Below are positions 1-6,073 of a stretch of DNA of 8,115 bases, piece by piece; the first letter of the stretch is position 1, and each line of letters opens with the position of its first letter. Origin of the DNA: Chitinophagaceae bacterium (GTDB lineage Bacteria > Bacteroidota > Bacteroidia > Chitinophagales > Chitinophagaceae); contig JAIPBY010000113.1 in assembly GCA_021738605.1 (NCBI GenBank), positions 1-8,115 of the forward strand, in the 5' to 3' direction. The position numbers were made by a program, and so were the translations under genes. The notes under the pieces are model-generated. The model was not told the origin of the DNA. It saw only the letters and a list, made by a program, of their open reading frames with translations, and made no database searches.

Positions 1-9
1 AGGTAACAT
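1..9 (-). CDS. Start of a gene downstream of the BlaI-type regulator (partial; probable M56/BlaR1-type sensor)
   Basis: Only three codons are visible: an ATG on the minus strand at 9-7 followed by codons for Leu and Pro, after which the gene would leave the window. The ATG lies 4 nt beyond the stop codon of the BlaI-type repressor, as expected for a translationally linked second gene. In Bacteroidota, BlaI-family repressors are very often followed by a membrane-embedded M56 (BlaR1/MecR1) metallopeptidase, and a Met-Leu-Pro start before a membrane segment would suit one. Identity is inferred from gene order alone; three codons cannot prove a gene. Confidence 0.3.
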
Positions 10-13
10 ATGA

Positions 14-379
14 TTATTTTTTCTGTTTAATCTGCTTCAATAAAAGCTCAAGGTCTTCCACGGAGAGCTTTTTCTTGTCCACGAGAAAGGATACCACTTC
101 CTTGTAAGATCCTTCAAAATAACCCTTGGTGATCCCGGCGATGGATCCTGAAGTATAGTCATCTTTTGACAGCAGTGGATGATAAAAATTATAGCGGTTG
201 GGGGTTTTAATGCCCACCACATCCTTCTCTACCAGGATCTTCAGCAAGGTCGCAACCGTATTGTGGTGCGGCTTGGGCTCTGGCATGGCTTCTACAATAT
301 CCTTTAGGTAGCCACCCTCTCCCAACGTCCACAGGGCCTGCATGATCTGCTCTTCTGCCCGGGTCAATGTCTTGTTCAT
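14..379 (-). CDS. BlaI/MecI/CopY-family transcriptional repressor
   Basis: A 121-residue protein, the usual size for BlaI/MecI/CopY repressors. Residues 5-67 form the winged helix-turn-helix: it opens with LTRAEEQIMQALW, the family's typical first helix, and the recognition region is HHNTVATLLKILVEKDVV (39-56) followed by a wing ending in YNFYHPLLS. Residues 75-121 form the helical dimerisation part and end in a Lys-rich tail. In characterised relatives the dimer blocks its own operon and is cleaved after a membrane M56 peptidase senses a signal such as beta-lactam or cell-wall stress. No beta-lactamase gene is visible, so the regulon is unknown. The gene starts at ATG 379-377, directly behind two dyads that are probable operators, so autoregulation is likely. 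The downstream neighbour begins 4 nt after the stop. Family assignment is firm; the inducing signal is not known. Confidence 0.93.
   Translation of the reverse strand: MNKTLTRAEEQIMQALWTLGEGGYLKDIVEAMPEPKPHHNTVATLLKILVEKDVVGIKTPNRYNFYHPLLSKDDYTSGSIAGITKGYFEGSYKEVVSFLVDKKKLSVEDLELLLKQIKQKK
51..90. repeat. Direct repeat copy A (inside the BlaI-type gene; partner at 4817-4856)
   Basis: These 40 bases within the 3' third of the BlaI-type gene match 4817-4856 at 37 of 40 positions in the same orientation. They encode, on the minus strand, Phe98 to Leu110 of the repressor, part of the dimerisation region. Similarity drops sharply at both edges. The two copies are 4766 bp apart and flank the 5' part of the regulator gene, the protease gene and the lipoprotein gene. 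Confidence 0.8.
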
Positions 380-380
380 A

Positions 381-394
381 ACTAAATATTTAGT
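381..394. promoter_or_regulatory. Operator-like dyad O1 (ACTAAATATTTAGT) next to the repressor start codon
   Basis: This is a perfect 14-bp palindrome, ACTAAA-TA-TTTAGT, ending 1 nt before the ATG of the BlaI-type gene. The two-nucleotide centre and conserved outer arms match the general layout of BlaI/MecI/CopY operators (known consensus TACA-N2-TGTA in Gram-positive members). It covers the predicted transcription start of the promoter at 395-425, so bound repressor would block initiation. A second dyad with identical arms lies at 405-418. Confidence 0.6.
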
Positions 395-425
395 CTAAAT
401 TAAAACTAAAGTTTTAGTCCACAAA
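395..425 (-). promoter_or_regulatory. Predicted Bacteroidota-type promoter of the BlaI-type gene
   Basis: Read on the minus strand, TTTG lies at 425-422 (-33 element) and TAATTTAG at 402-395 (-7 element; 7 of 8 matches to TAnnTTTG), with exactly 19 nt between them. This is the spacing known for Bacteroidota primary sigma-factor promoters. Transcription would begin near 388, leaving a leader of roughly ten bases before the start codon. Dyad O2 fills most of the spacer and O1 follows the -7 element. The promoter is predicted from pattern only. Confidence 0.5.
405..418. promoter_or_regulatory. Operator-like dyad O2 (ACTAAAGTTTTAGT) within the promoter spacer
   Basis: This is an inverted repeat ACTAAA-GT-TTTAGT with the same 6-bp arms and 2-bp centre as O1. 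Its start lies 24 bp from the start of O1, a little over two helical turns, so two dimers could bind on nearly the same DNA face. It sits entirely inside the 19-nt spacer between the predicted -33 and -7 elements. Two exact arm matches in 38 bp of otherwise AT-rich DNA make chance less likely, but binding is inferred. Confidence 0.55.
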
Positions 426-469
426 ATTTATTTGCAATTATTATACATGATAGATTGATCTGGACGCTA

Positions 470-3400
470 TTAAAGAATGATCACTCGTTTGATATACTGA
501 TTTAAACCATGTGTAATCTTGATGAGGTATACACCAGGTTTGGGATTCTGTAAGGAGATGTTTCTTTTGAAGTTTCCACTGAAATTTTCCTGGGTTTGTC
601 TGAATATTTCTCTTCCCTCCGAACTTAAAACGGCAATAGCTAAATCCTCTCGGCCTGTAACACTGAAGCTTAGATTAAAGTTGCCATTACTTGGGTTAGG
701 CGCTACAGTAAATCTAATTTTATCTGGAGCAACATTAATGATTGAAGTTAATGTTACATCTTGCTCTGCAGACAAACTTTCGCAATTAAAATCATCAAGA
801 ACTAAAGTTCTGTATTTACCAGATTGAGTGACTTTAAGTTTTTGTCCTTTTTCACCTTGGACATCAACTCCATTCAACTGCCATTGGTTGCCATTTGCAA
901 CAGAACTAATCAAGGTGTCAGCAACTCTTGTAACTACAGGAATTACATTATTGATAGCTGTAACTGGAGTTTTAGCTGTTGGACAACCTTCTGATAGCAG
1001 TCTTACTCTCATGTCGTAGAAGAAATAGTAAAACTGATTTGGATCGGAAGAAGATGAAGGAACAACACTATTTCCTGTAACAGTCAGACCATTGTTTATG
1101 CCATTAATACTTTGTGGATAAGGTGAAGTGGCTATATTGCTGTTTCTATAAACTGTTGCGCCATCTGTACACTGCATAATCAACACGTGATTTCCGGGTG
1201 TGGTTACAGGAAAATTCACATTGAAAATCATTCCCTTGTCATTAGGATCATTCTCTGTAACTACACCAGCTTGTGCAGTTGGTCTTGTATTGGTAACAAT
1301 AAAATCTCTTTGACCCAAATTGAAATAACTGTATCCCCCTTGGGCATTTTCGCTCGCCAGATCAGCAAAGATAATTCTGACCTTACCAGGATTTCCAATA
1401 AACATCTTTACGGATTCAATTACCATTGGAACAGCATTGGAGAAACGTACGAAGTTGCCGTTAAACTGATTGTATCCGCCAGAAGCAAATGCTGTTTTGT
1501 CTTTGGGGCCTACTGTTCCAACAAGGTCGTTAAAGGATGCAAAATATTTCTTGTCAGCTGTCAATGTACTTGTATTAACAACTGTATTAACTGTTGATAA
1601 AGCAAATGGAATTCTTGCAGTATCCGATGCAAACCAGCTGATATAATTACCAGCAGTTACATTACCTCTAAGCAAAGCTGCTGAATTATTACAAATCAAA
1701 GCCTGTAAACCTGTCGGTGCAACACCAGCCGCCAAGGGATTTGCTTCTGAAATCACCTGGTTGTTTTCTGCATTCTGGTCAGTCAATACATTTGATTTTG
1801 CTGTGAAAGTATATTTTGAATTAGCCTTCATTACAAATGGTGTCTGAAATGTGTACTCAGATTCAGCACCAGATACAAGTGGACCATTAAATACACCTGT
1901 GATGGTTGATAGAGGATTTCCATTTTCTTTTATTTCCACCGATATAGGAATATTTCGTTGCTCTTTGCTTCCAGCGTTTCTTAATTTAATCGTAACATAT
2001 TGTGAGCCATCTGCACATTCTCCATCAAAAGGGTAAACAATTGAGCTTAATGCAAGATCGTTCGAAGGTCTTACAATAGTTAGCGTATAATCCTGCGCTT
2101 CTCCTCTTATAAAACTGCCGGAAGGTTGAATTGAATTAGGGGCATTGGTTTCTGAAACAATTACACGCATCAGCATTTTATCACCAATGGCAAAACCTAA
2201 AGGAAAGCTGATGGTTGTTTTGAAAGTGCTATCGTTTTGTAGTGCCTGACTCGTTGCAAATGATTCACCGGCATCTCCAAAATCACCGTCATTATTGGTA
2301 TCAATAAATATTTTAGCATACCTCACATTGTTGGTTTTATCGCAACTTCTCACGCGCATAAAGAAAGCATTTGACCCACCCGATTCAATGGTAACAGTAG
2401 AGAGTCTGCTGTCTTTATAGCTGCTACAGGTGTCTTTGTATTTTGTGCTGACGTCTCCAAATGAAAGCGAATCAATGTAAGCACCACTTTGATCACTGAA
2501 TGTGGCAGCTGAGTATGCGGTTCCGCCAATTCCAGAAACAATTAAGGAAAAATTCTGAGTGCCGCCACCTCTGATCAGTTGGCCTTTGTGACGTACCTCA
2601 ATGGTATATGTTTCGCCAAGCAAAACAGAGTCTATCTCAATCTTTTCAACATTATCAACATCATTGTCTCCACTTGTAGCAGGGCTGGCAGGGGAGCTAC
2701 CATCTAGTTTCCAAGGGAAGAAAGTTTTGTTTCCTTGTTTGACGCGAAGGTCTAAATCATTTACCAATTTCTTATCCCTGGAATTGAGCGTTCCATTTGG
2801 AGTAACTGAACCGGCTGGATCAGTCCATACAATTGTTGCACTTAAAGAACCCTTACCCGATGCAACTAAATTTACTGTATATACTGAATCATTTTTCAGG
2901 TTTTTTTCTACTACCAAATTGTTTTTTGTGTTATTAAGCACACCTGCTGCTCTGGCAATATTGGCAAGCCCCCATCCATGTTTATAATCTGGACCTGGAA
3001 CAGTTGTTGCTTTATCAGTAGTGTGTAAAATCAATCCCTTGATGGTGGAGGACCATGCGGCATTGTTGTTGTTTTTTCTCATGAAAAGCTCTTGCAACAA
3101 AATAGCGGAACCAGCTACAGTAGGAGAGGACATTGATGTACCGGATAGTGTTGAATAAGTAGAATTACTCCCGGAACCTGAAGAGGTTAGTCCTGAGCCA
3201 TTTGCTACAACATCTGGTTTTATCCTGCCATCGTCTGTCGGCCCAAAACTGCTACTGCTACTGAGAACTACATCAGATGCTGAGGTATAGCCACCTGAAA
3301 TAGGCAAAACATTTCCTACAATCAGCGCATTCTTGGCATTAGAATAAGTGGGTAATATATCAAAACCACTTTGATCATATATGCCTCCTGGCCTTGCCCC

Positions 3401-4276
3401 TGCATCGAACATGGAATTGGATTCATTAAATCTCCAATAGTTGGTGCCAACGGCAGGACCGCTTTCGTTTCTGTTGTTACCTGCTGATTTCACAAGAAGG
3501 TAGTTAGGCGATAGGGTTGCTATCGAATCCCACATTTGTGCCTCTGAACTGTAATTGCCAAATTTCCAGTCCTCCGTTGATCCTGGAGTGCCCCAGAATT
3601 CCCATCTGTTTTGTGCACTGTTGAATCTCCATCCTGCAATACTACCATAGGAGTGATTAGACACAAGAAGGTTTGAAGCTTCACCAGAGATCTCTGAGAT
3701 GTGATTAGCAAAATCATAAGCAATGATTCCTTTGATGCCATGTGCCATACCTTTTGCTATGCTATTCACTCCCGATGCTACTAATGTACCAGTAACGTGC
3801 GTTGCGTGATTGTCTTCTGTCGCAGGGTTGTCCTTTTGTGTAATTCTACCAATGAGCTCAACGTGTGACTTATTGACCAAACCTCCATCCCACAGAGCGA
3901 GCTTATTGGTAAGTAAATCACTTGATCCATTTAAATTTAATCCCGAGCTTCCTCCAGTCCACAATTTATTTGTACCAATTGTAGATGCAGCTATTACGTT
4001 ACTTTGCGTGGCAACATACATTGGAAAACCTAGTTCGTCAACACCCACCAACTGAGCGACGTTCCCCTTGTCATCTGCAATGGCTAATCTCCATCCCTTT
4101 TTTGCAGCAAGGCTCATTGCTTTTTCATACCGCTGTGTTTCTATTATACGTTGATCAGTTGAAATTTTCTCAAGCTCACGTATTTGAGGTATGGTTTGCT
4201 TTTGTGCATTCAATAATGTGTTGCATAGCATTAAAAAAACTGCAACAACAAAAACTTTATTTTTTTGCATTCTCAT
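470..4276 (-). CDS. Secreted multidomain subtilisin-like (S8) serine protease with T9SS C-terminal sorting domain
   Basis: This 1268-residue endopeptidase is probably exported by Sec and then T9SS. I chose the ATG at 4276; an in-frame TTG at 4285 would add three residues. Residues 1-24 are a signal peptide (cut after LLNA) and about 25-100 a propeptide. The S8 domain spans about 125-450: Asp130 in LALWDGG, His157 in NHATHVTG, oxyanion Asn267 in SAGNN and Ser381 in SGTSMSSP, so all catalytic residues are present. A beta-barrel with VWTDP and LVNDLDLRV follows (455-585), as in KP-43-type proteases. Next come a GEVED-like domain (about 600-735: IDTNNDGDFGDAGE, GEAQDYTL), a CARDB-like domain (738-845), an Ig-like stretch, a beta-sandwich with no name I can give, and an Ig/PKD-like segment with GCPTAKTPV (from about 1097). 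The type A sorting domain ends the protein (about 1188-1268: VAPNPSNGNF, GVYLIKI, IKRVIIL). The His motif has Ala where subtilisins have Gly. Substrate is unknown. Confidence 0.93.
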   Translation of the reverse strand: MRMQKNKVFVVAVFLMLCNTLLNAQKQTIPQIRELEKISTDQRIIETQRYEKAMSLAAKKGWRLAIADDKGNVAQLVGVDELGFPMYVATQSNVIAASTIGTNKLWTGGSSGLNLNGSSDLLTNKLALWDGGLVNKSHVELIGRITQKDNPATEDNHATHVTGTLVASGVNSIAKGMAHGIKGIIAYDFANHISEISGEASNLLVSNHSYGSIAGWRFNSAQNRWEFWGTPGSTEDWKFGNYSSEAQMWDSIATLSPNYLLVKSAGNNRNESGPAVGTNYWRFNESNSMFDAGARPGGIYDQSGFDILPTYSNAKNALIVGNVLPISGGYTSASDVVLSSSSSFGPTDDGRIKPDVVANGSGLTSSGSGSNSTYSTLSGTSMSSPTVAGSAILLQELFMRKNNNNAAWSSTIKGLILHTTDKATTVPGPDYKHGWGLANIARAAGVLNNTKNNLVVEKNLKNDSVYTVNLVASGKGSLSATIVWTDPAGSVTPNGTLNSRDKKLVNDLDLRVKQGNKTFFPWKLDGSSPASPATSGDNDVDNVEKIEIDSVLLGETYTIEVRHKGQLIRGGGTQNFSLIVSGIGGTAYSAATFSDQSGAYIDSLSFGDVSTKYKDTCSSYKDSRLSTVTIESGGSNAFFMRVRSCDKTNNVRYAKIFIDTNNDGDFGDAGESFATSQALQNDSTFKTTISFPLGFAIGDKMLMRVIVSETNAPNSIQPSGSFIRGEAQDYTLTIVRPSNDLALSSIVYPFDGECADGSQYVTIKLRNAGSKEQRNIPISVEIKENGNPLSTITGVFNGPLVSGAESEYTFQTPFVMKANSKYTFTAKSNVLTDQNAENNQVISEANPLAAGVAPTGLQALICNNSAALLRGNVTAGNYISWFASDTARIPFALSTVNTVVNTSTLTADKKYFASFNDLVGTVGPKDKTAFASGGYNQFNGNFVRFSNAVPMVIESVKMFIGNPGKVRIIFADLASENAQGGYSYFNLGQRDFIVTNTRPTAQAGVVTENDPNDKGMIFNVNFPVTTPGNHVLIMQCTDGATVYRNSNIATSPYPQSINGINNGLTVTGNSVVPSSSSDPNQFYYFFYDMRVRLLSEGCPTAKTPVTAINNVIPVVTRVADTLISSVANGNQWQLNGVDVQGEKGQKLKVTQSGKYRTLVLDDFNCESLSAEQDVTLTSIINVAPDKIRFTVAPNPSNGNFNLSFSVTGREDLAIAVLSSEGREIFRQTQENFSGNFKRNISLQNPKPGVYLIKITHGLNQYIKRVIIL

Positions 4277-4296
4277 AACGCTCAAGATAAAAATTA

Positions 4297-4329
4297 TTGG
4301 TCTGAAAAAGCTAACTTGTTTAGGATTTG
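4297..4329 (+). promoter_or_regulatory. Possible promoter of the lipoprotein gene in the divergent intergenic region
   Basis: The 89 nt between the divergent starts at 4276 and 4366 should hold promoters for both genes. On the plus strand, TTGG at 4297-4300 is followed after 20 nt by TAGGATTTG at 4321-4329. This resembles the Bacteroidota -7 element TAnnTTTG with one extra base. If real, transcription starts near 4335, which would exclude the in-frame TTG at 4327 as the start codon. For the protease I see only a poor match (TATCTTGA on the minus strand). No dyad like O1/O2 is present, so control by the BlaI-type protein is not supported here. Confidence 0.22.
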
Positions 4330-4365
4330 CTGAATTTAAAGAATAATTTTAATTGGATGTGCCAA

Positions 4366-4812
4366 ATGTGGATTAACGGGAAAACGATGGTTTTTATGCT
4401 GCTACTGTTTTCCCAGGTGGGTTGTGGGGGTGCAAAAGTGCAGGTTACTGGTAAAGTGAAACGTGTAATAGGAAACCAGATGCCTTCGCCTGATGTACTA
4501 AATGAGGAGCCAGCCGGCTTTAGTACAACGGTCTATTTCTTTGTGCCCACACAGATGAACATGGGGATGCCTACCGGAGAACAGGGGGTGTTCTTGATGA
4601 CAGATAAAAAATTGGTTACCAAATCGTTCGCAGAAAAAGATGGCAGTTTTAAGTTGAAATTAAAGCCAGGAAAGTACTCAGTCCTTTTGGGAAAAGACGG
4701 GCAGTTTTACAGCAATATTTCCAGTCTGGATGGACTGATCAATCCCATTGAAATCAATAAAAGCAACAAAAAGCCTATCATTTTAAAGGCTGATTGGGGA
4801 GCTGTTTATTAG
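4366..4812 (+). CDS. Small predicted lipoprotein with a carboxypeptidase-regulatory-like (CNA-B/prealbumin-type) beta-sandwich
   Basis: A 148-residue protein from ATG 4366. In-frame alternatives are TTG 4327, ATG 4357 and ATG 4387. I prefer 4366 because it gives a compact signal sequence with a lysine before the hydrophobic core (MWINGKTMVFMLLLFSQVGC), with Cys20 as the likely lipidated residue. The lipobox is atypical, with Gln at -3 instead of Leu. After the Cys the protein reads as a small beta-sandwich: AEKDGSFKLKLKPGKYSVLL (about 93-112) is the typical carboxypeptidase-regulatory-like motif (changed or new state, DGxF, PGxYxV). The end, about 117-148, carries QFYSN, an INPIEI strand and a final KADWGAVY, resembling small Bacteroidota proteins annotated with this fold. 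Its role is unknown; membrane anchoring is inferred. It is divergent from the protease gene and 102 nt ahead of pyrD. Confidence 0.75.
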   Translation: MWINGKTMVFMLLLFSQVGCGGAKVQVTGKVKRVIGNQMPSPDVLNEEPAGFSTTVYFFVPTQMNMGMPTGEQGVFLMTDKKLVTKSFAEKDGSFKLKLKPGKYSVLLGKDGQFYSNISSLDGLINPIEINKSNKKPIILKADWGAVY

Positions 4813-4816
4813 CAGT

Positions 4817-4856
4817 AGGTCTTCCACGGAGCGTTTTTTCTTGTCCACAAGAAAGG
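4817..4856 (-). pseudogene. Fragment of a BlaI-type gene (direct repeat copy B)
   Basis: These bases match 51-90 at 37 of 40 positions. On the minus strand they read FLVDKKKRSVEDL against FLVDKKKLSVEDL in the intact repressor. Two of the three differences are silent third-position changes and one changes Leu to Arg. The surrounding frame is closed by stops after only about 31 codons, and no helix-turn-helix coding part is nearby, so this is a remnant and not a gene. It begins 4 nt after the lipoprotein stop codon. It could come from a lost paralogue or from a short segmental duplication. Confidence 0.6.
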
Positions 4857-4901
4857 TCCAAATTATTTCTGAATTATTTTAATAGATGGTTTGATCTGTT
4901 T

Positions 4902-4909
4902 TACCTTCG
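4902..4909 (+). promoter_or_regulatory. Possible -7 element (TACCTTCG) upstream of pyrD
   Basis: TACCTTCG matches 7 of 8 positions of the Bacteroidota -7 consensus TAnnTTTG and lies 5 nt before the ATG at 4915, which would give a leaderless or nearly leaderless message. No convincing TTTG lies at the expected 17-23 nt upstream; the nearest TTTG (4890-4893) is too close. The call is therefore weak. Confidence 0.3.
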
Positions 4910-4914
4910 CCAGG

Positions 4915-6069
4915 ATGTACACGCTGGTAAGAAAAGTATTTTTTTTGATGGATGCTGAAAGGGCCCACTACCTTTCTATGAATGCCCTGCGATTTTTTTG
5001 TGGAATCCCTCCCATCAGATCAGCCATCAGTGCAGTTTTCTCCCCCAATGAACAATCGCTAAAGCGCGAACAGTTTGGTCTCACATTCAAAAACCCCATT
5101 GGATTGGGTGCAGGCTTTGACAAAAACGCTACATATTTAAGAGAACTGGAAACCCTGGGATTTGGCTTTGTAGAAATCGGAACGGTCACTCCCCTGCCCC
5201 AAGAAGGCAATGAAAAGCCCCGTCTTTTTAGGCTTCCGGAAGACAAGGCCCTGATCAACAGGATGGGATTCAACAATGATGGGGTGAAGGTGGTTAGAAA
5301 GCGGTTGGAGGAGTGGAAGACGAATACCACCCCTCACCTGCCTGCCGGCAGGCAGGCTCGACCCCGCGCTGCGGGCCTCGGAGCCCCTCCTGAACAGGTT
5401 TACCAACCTTTGGTTGGAGGGGAGTTTGGGAAGCAGGCAGGAATCCAGGGGAAAATGATCATCGGGGGCAACATTGGCAAAAACAAGGTTACGCCCAATG
5501 AGGATGCCTGGAAAGACTACGAGATTTGCTTCAATGAATTGTTTGACGTGGTGGACTATTTTGTGGTGAATGTAAGTTCCCCCAATACACCCGGACTAAG
5601 GGCCCTTCAAGACAAAGACTCCCTCTTGAAAATTCTGGGAACCCTGCAACAAAACAACAAACAAAGGCCTGTACAAAAGCCGATACTCCTCAAGATTGCT
5701 CCTGATCTCACTGATGGGCAATTGCAAGACATTGCTTCATTGGCAGAGGAAATACAACTGGATGGAATTGTTTCAAGCAATACTACCATTTCACGAGAAA
5801 ACCTTTCTGAGCTATCCAAGGCCCAGGTTGAAACCATTGGCATGGGAGGCTTGAGTGGAAAGCCCTTGAAATCCGCATCTGATGAAATTTTGAAAAAAAT
5901 AGTGCTGCTGACCAAGGGAAAGGTTCCAGTGATTGCCAGTGGAGGTATTTTCACAGCCAGCGATGCCCAAGACAAATTTGATCATGGCGCTGCGCTTGTG
6001 CAAGTTTGGACCGGCTTCATTTATGAAGGACCAGGGATTGTAACAAAGATTTGTAAAGGATTAAAATAA
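4915..6069 (+). CDS. pyrD: Dihydroorotate dehydrogenase (quinone), class 2, with an in-frame insertion
   Basis: Oxidises dihydroorotate to orotate in pyrimidine synthesis, passing electrons through FMN to membrane quinones. The ATG at 4915 (MYTLVRKVFF) gives 384 residues; the in-frame TTG at 4891 precedes the usual N-terminus. Residues 1-45 form the class 2 membrane-associating helical start (MDAERAHYLSMNALRFF). The barrel follows: GLGAGFDKNATYL (63-75, FMN site), GFVEIGTVTPLPQ (84-96), MGFNNDG (117-123), GGNIGKNKVTP (184-194), NVSSPNTPGLRALQ (219-232, with the class 2 catalytic Ser), LLKIAPDL, SSNTTISR and ASGGIFTASDA. Most class 2 enzymes have about 335-345 residues. The excess is explained by about 43 extra residues at 136-178 between a helix and the GGNIGKNK strand, where relatives have a short loop. 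All other motifs are intact, so the enzyme may still work. The TerC-family gene follows after 4 nt. Confidence 0.95.
   Translation: MYTLVRKVFFLMDAERAHYLSMNALRFFCGIPPIRSAISAVFSPNEQSLKREQFGLTFKNPIGLGAGFDKNATYLRELETLGFGFVEIGTVTPLPQEGNEKPRLFRLPEDKALINRMGFNNDGVKVVRKRLEEWKTNTTPHLPAGRQARPRAAGLGAPPEQVYQPLVGGEFGKQAGIQGKMIIGGNIGKNKVTPNEDAWKDYEICFNELFDVVDYFVVNVSSPNTPGLRALQDKDSLLKILGTLQQNNKQRPVQKPILLKIAPDLTDGQLQDIASLAEEIQLDGIVSSNTTISRENLSELSKAQVETIGMGGLSGKPLKSASDEILKKIVLLTKGKVPVIASGGIFTASDAQDKFDHGAALVQVWTGFIYEGPGIVTKICKGLK
5320..5448 (+). repeat. GC-rich palindromic element inserted in frame in pyrD
   Basis: This segment has no counterpart in ordinary PyrD proteins and keeps the reading frame, adding about 43 residues (136-178, with LPAGRQARPRAAGLGAPP). 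Its edges are estimated from where family motifs resume, so they may be off by several codons. The stretch 5331-5400 is about 74% G+C by hand count, far above its neighbours. It is full of inverted repeats: a 20-bp perfect palindrome (5337-5356), CCCGC-GCT-GCGGG (5363-5375), CCAACC-TTT-GGTTGG (5403-5417), CCCCTCC (5384-5390) with GGAGGGG (5416-5422), and CCTGCCTGC (5337-5345) with GCAGGCAGG (5433-5441). This resembles small non-autonomous palindromic elements that invade coding genes, as known for Rickettsia palindromic elements. It encodes no transposase. Membership in a multi-copy family is inference. Confidence 0.7.
5337..5356. repeat. Perfect 20-bp palindrome CCTGCCTGCCGGCAGGCAGG
   Basis: Both halves are exact reverse complements with no spacer. 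Each half is itself a tandem CCTG/CAGG repeat. In the pyrD frame it contributes to LPAGRQ, and because of the symmetry the opposite strand also reads LPAGRQ in the matching frame. In RNA it could form a strong hairpin inside the pyrD message. One arm recurs as GCAGGCAGG at 5433-5441. Confidence 0.9.
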
Positions 6070-6073
6070 ACAC

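Noticed and set aside
421..469. A rho-independent terminator after the protease gene.
   Set aside because: The 49 nt after the stop are AT-rich, but I find no stable stem followed by a T run on the minus strand.
1187..1597. A 136-codon plus-strand open frame opposite the protease gene.
   Set aside because: It is Cys-rich with no recognisable motif, and the minus-strand protease is continuous and well supported across it.
4240..4276. The protease N-terminus as a lipoprotein signal because of the Cys in LMLCNTLL.
   Set aside because: The residues before the Cys do not form a lipobox, and LLNA followed by Gln is a good ordinary cleavage site. The T9SS sorting domain also points to a soluble secreted or surface-attached form.
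4277..4285. TTG at 4285 as the protease start, and likewise TTG at 4327 (lipoprotein) and TTG at 4891 (pyrD).
   Set aside because: Each has an in-frame ATG nearby that gives a better N-terminus (signal peptide, or the conserved MYTLVRK start).
4968..5406. Open frames on the minus strand opposite pyrD, including one that reads SLPAGRQV through the palindrome.
   Set aside because: They lie opposite a well-supported gene and show no recognisable domain. The LPAGRQ match arises from the palindrome's symmetry.
5320..5448. Two compensating frameshifts or a sequencing error in pyrD.
   Set aside because: The extra segment adds length instead of replacing family sequence, has a distinct GC-rich palindromic make-up, and PyrD motifs resume in the same frame.
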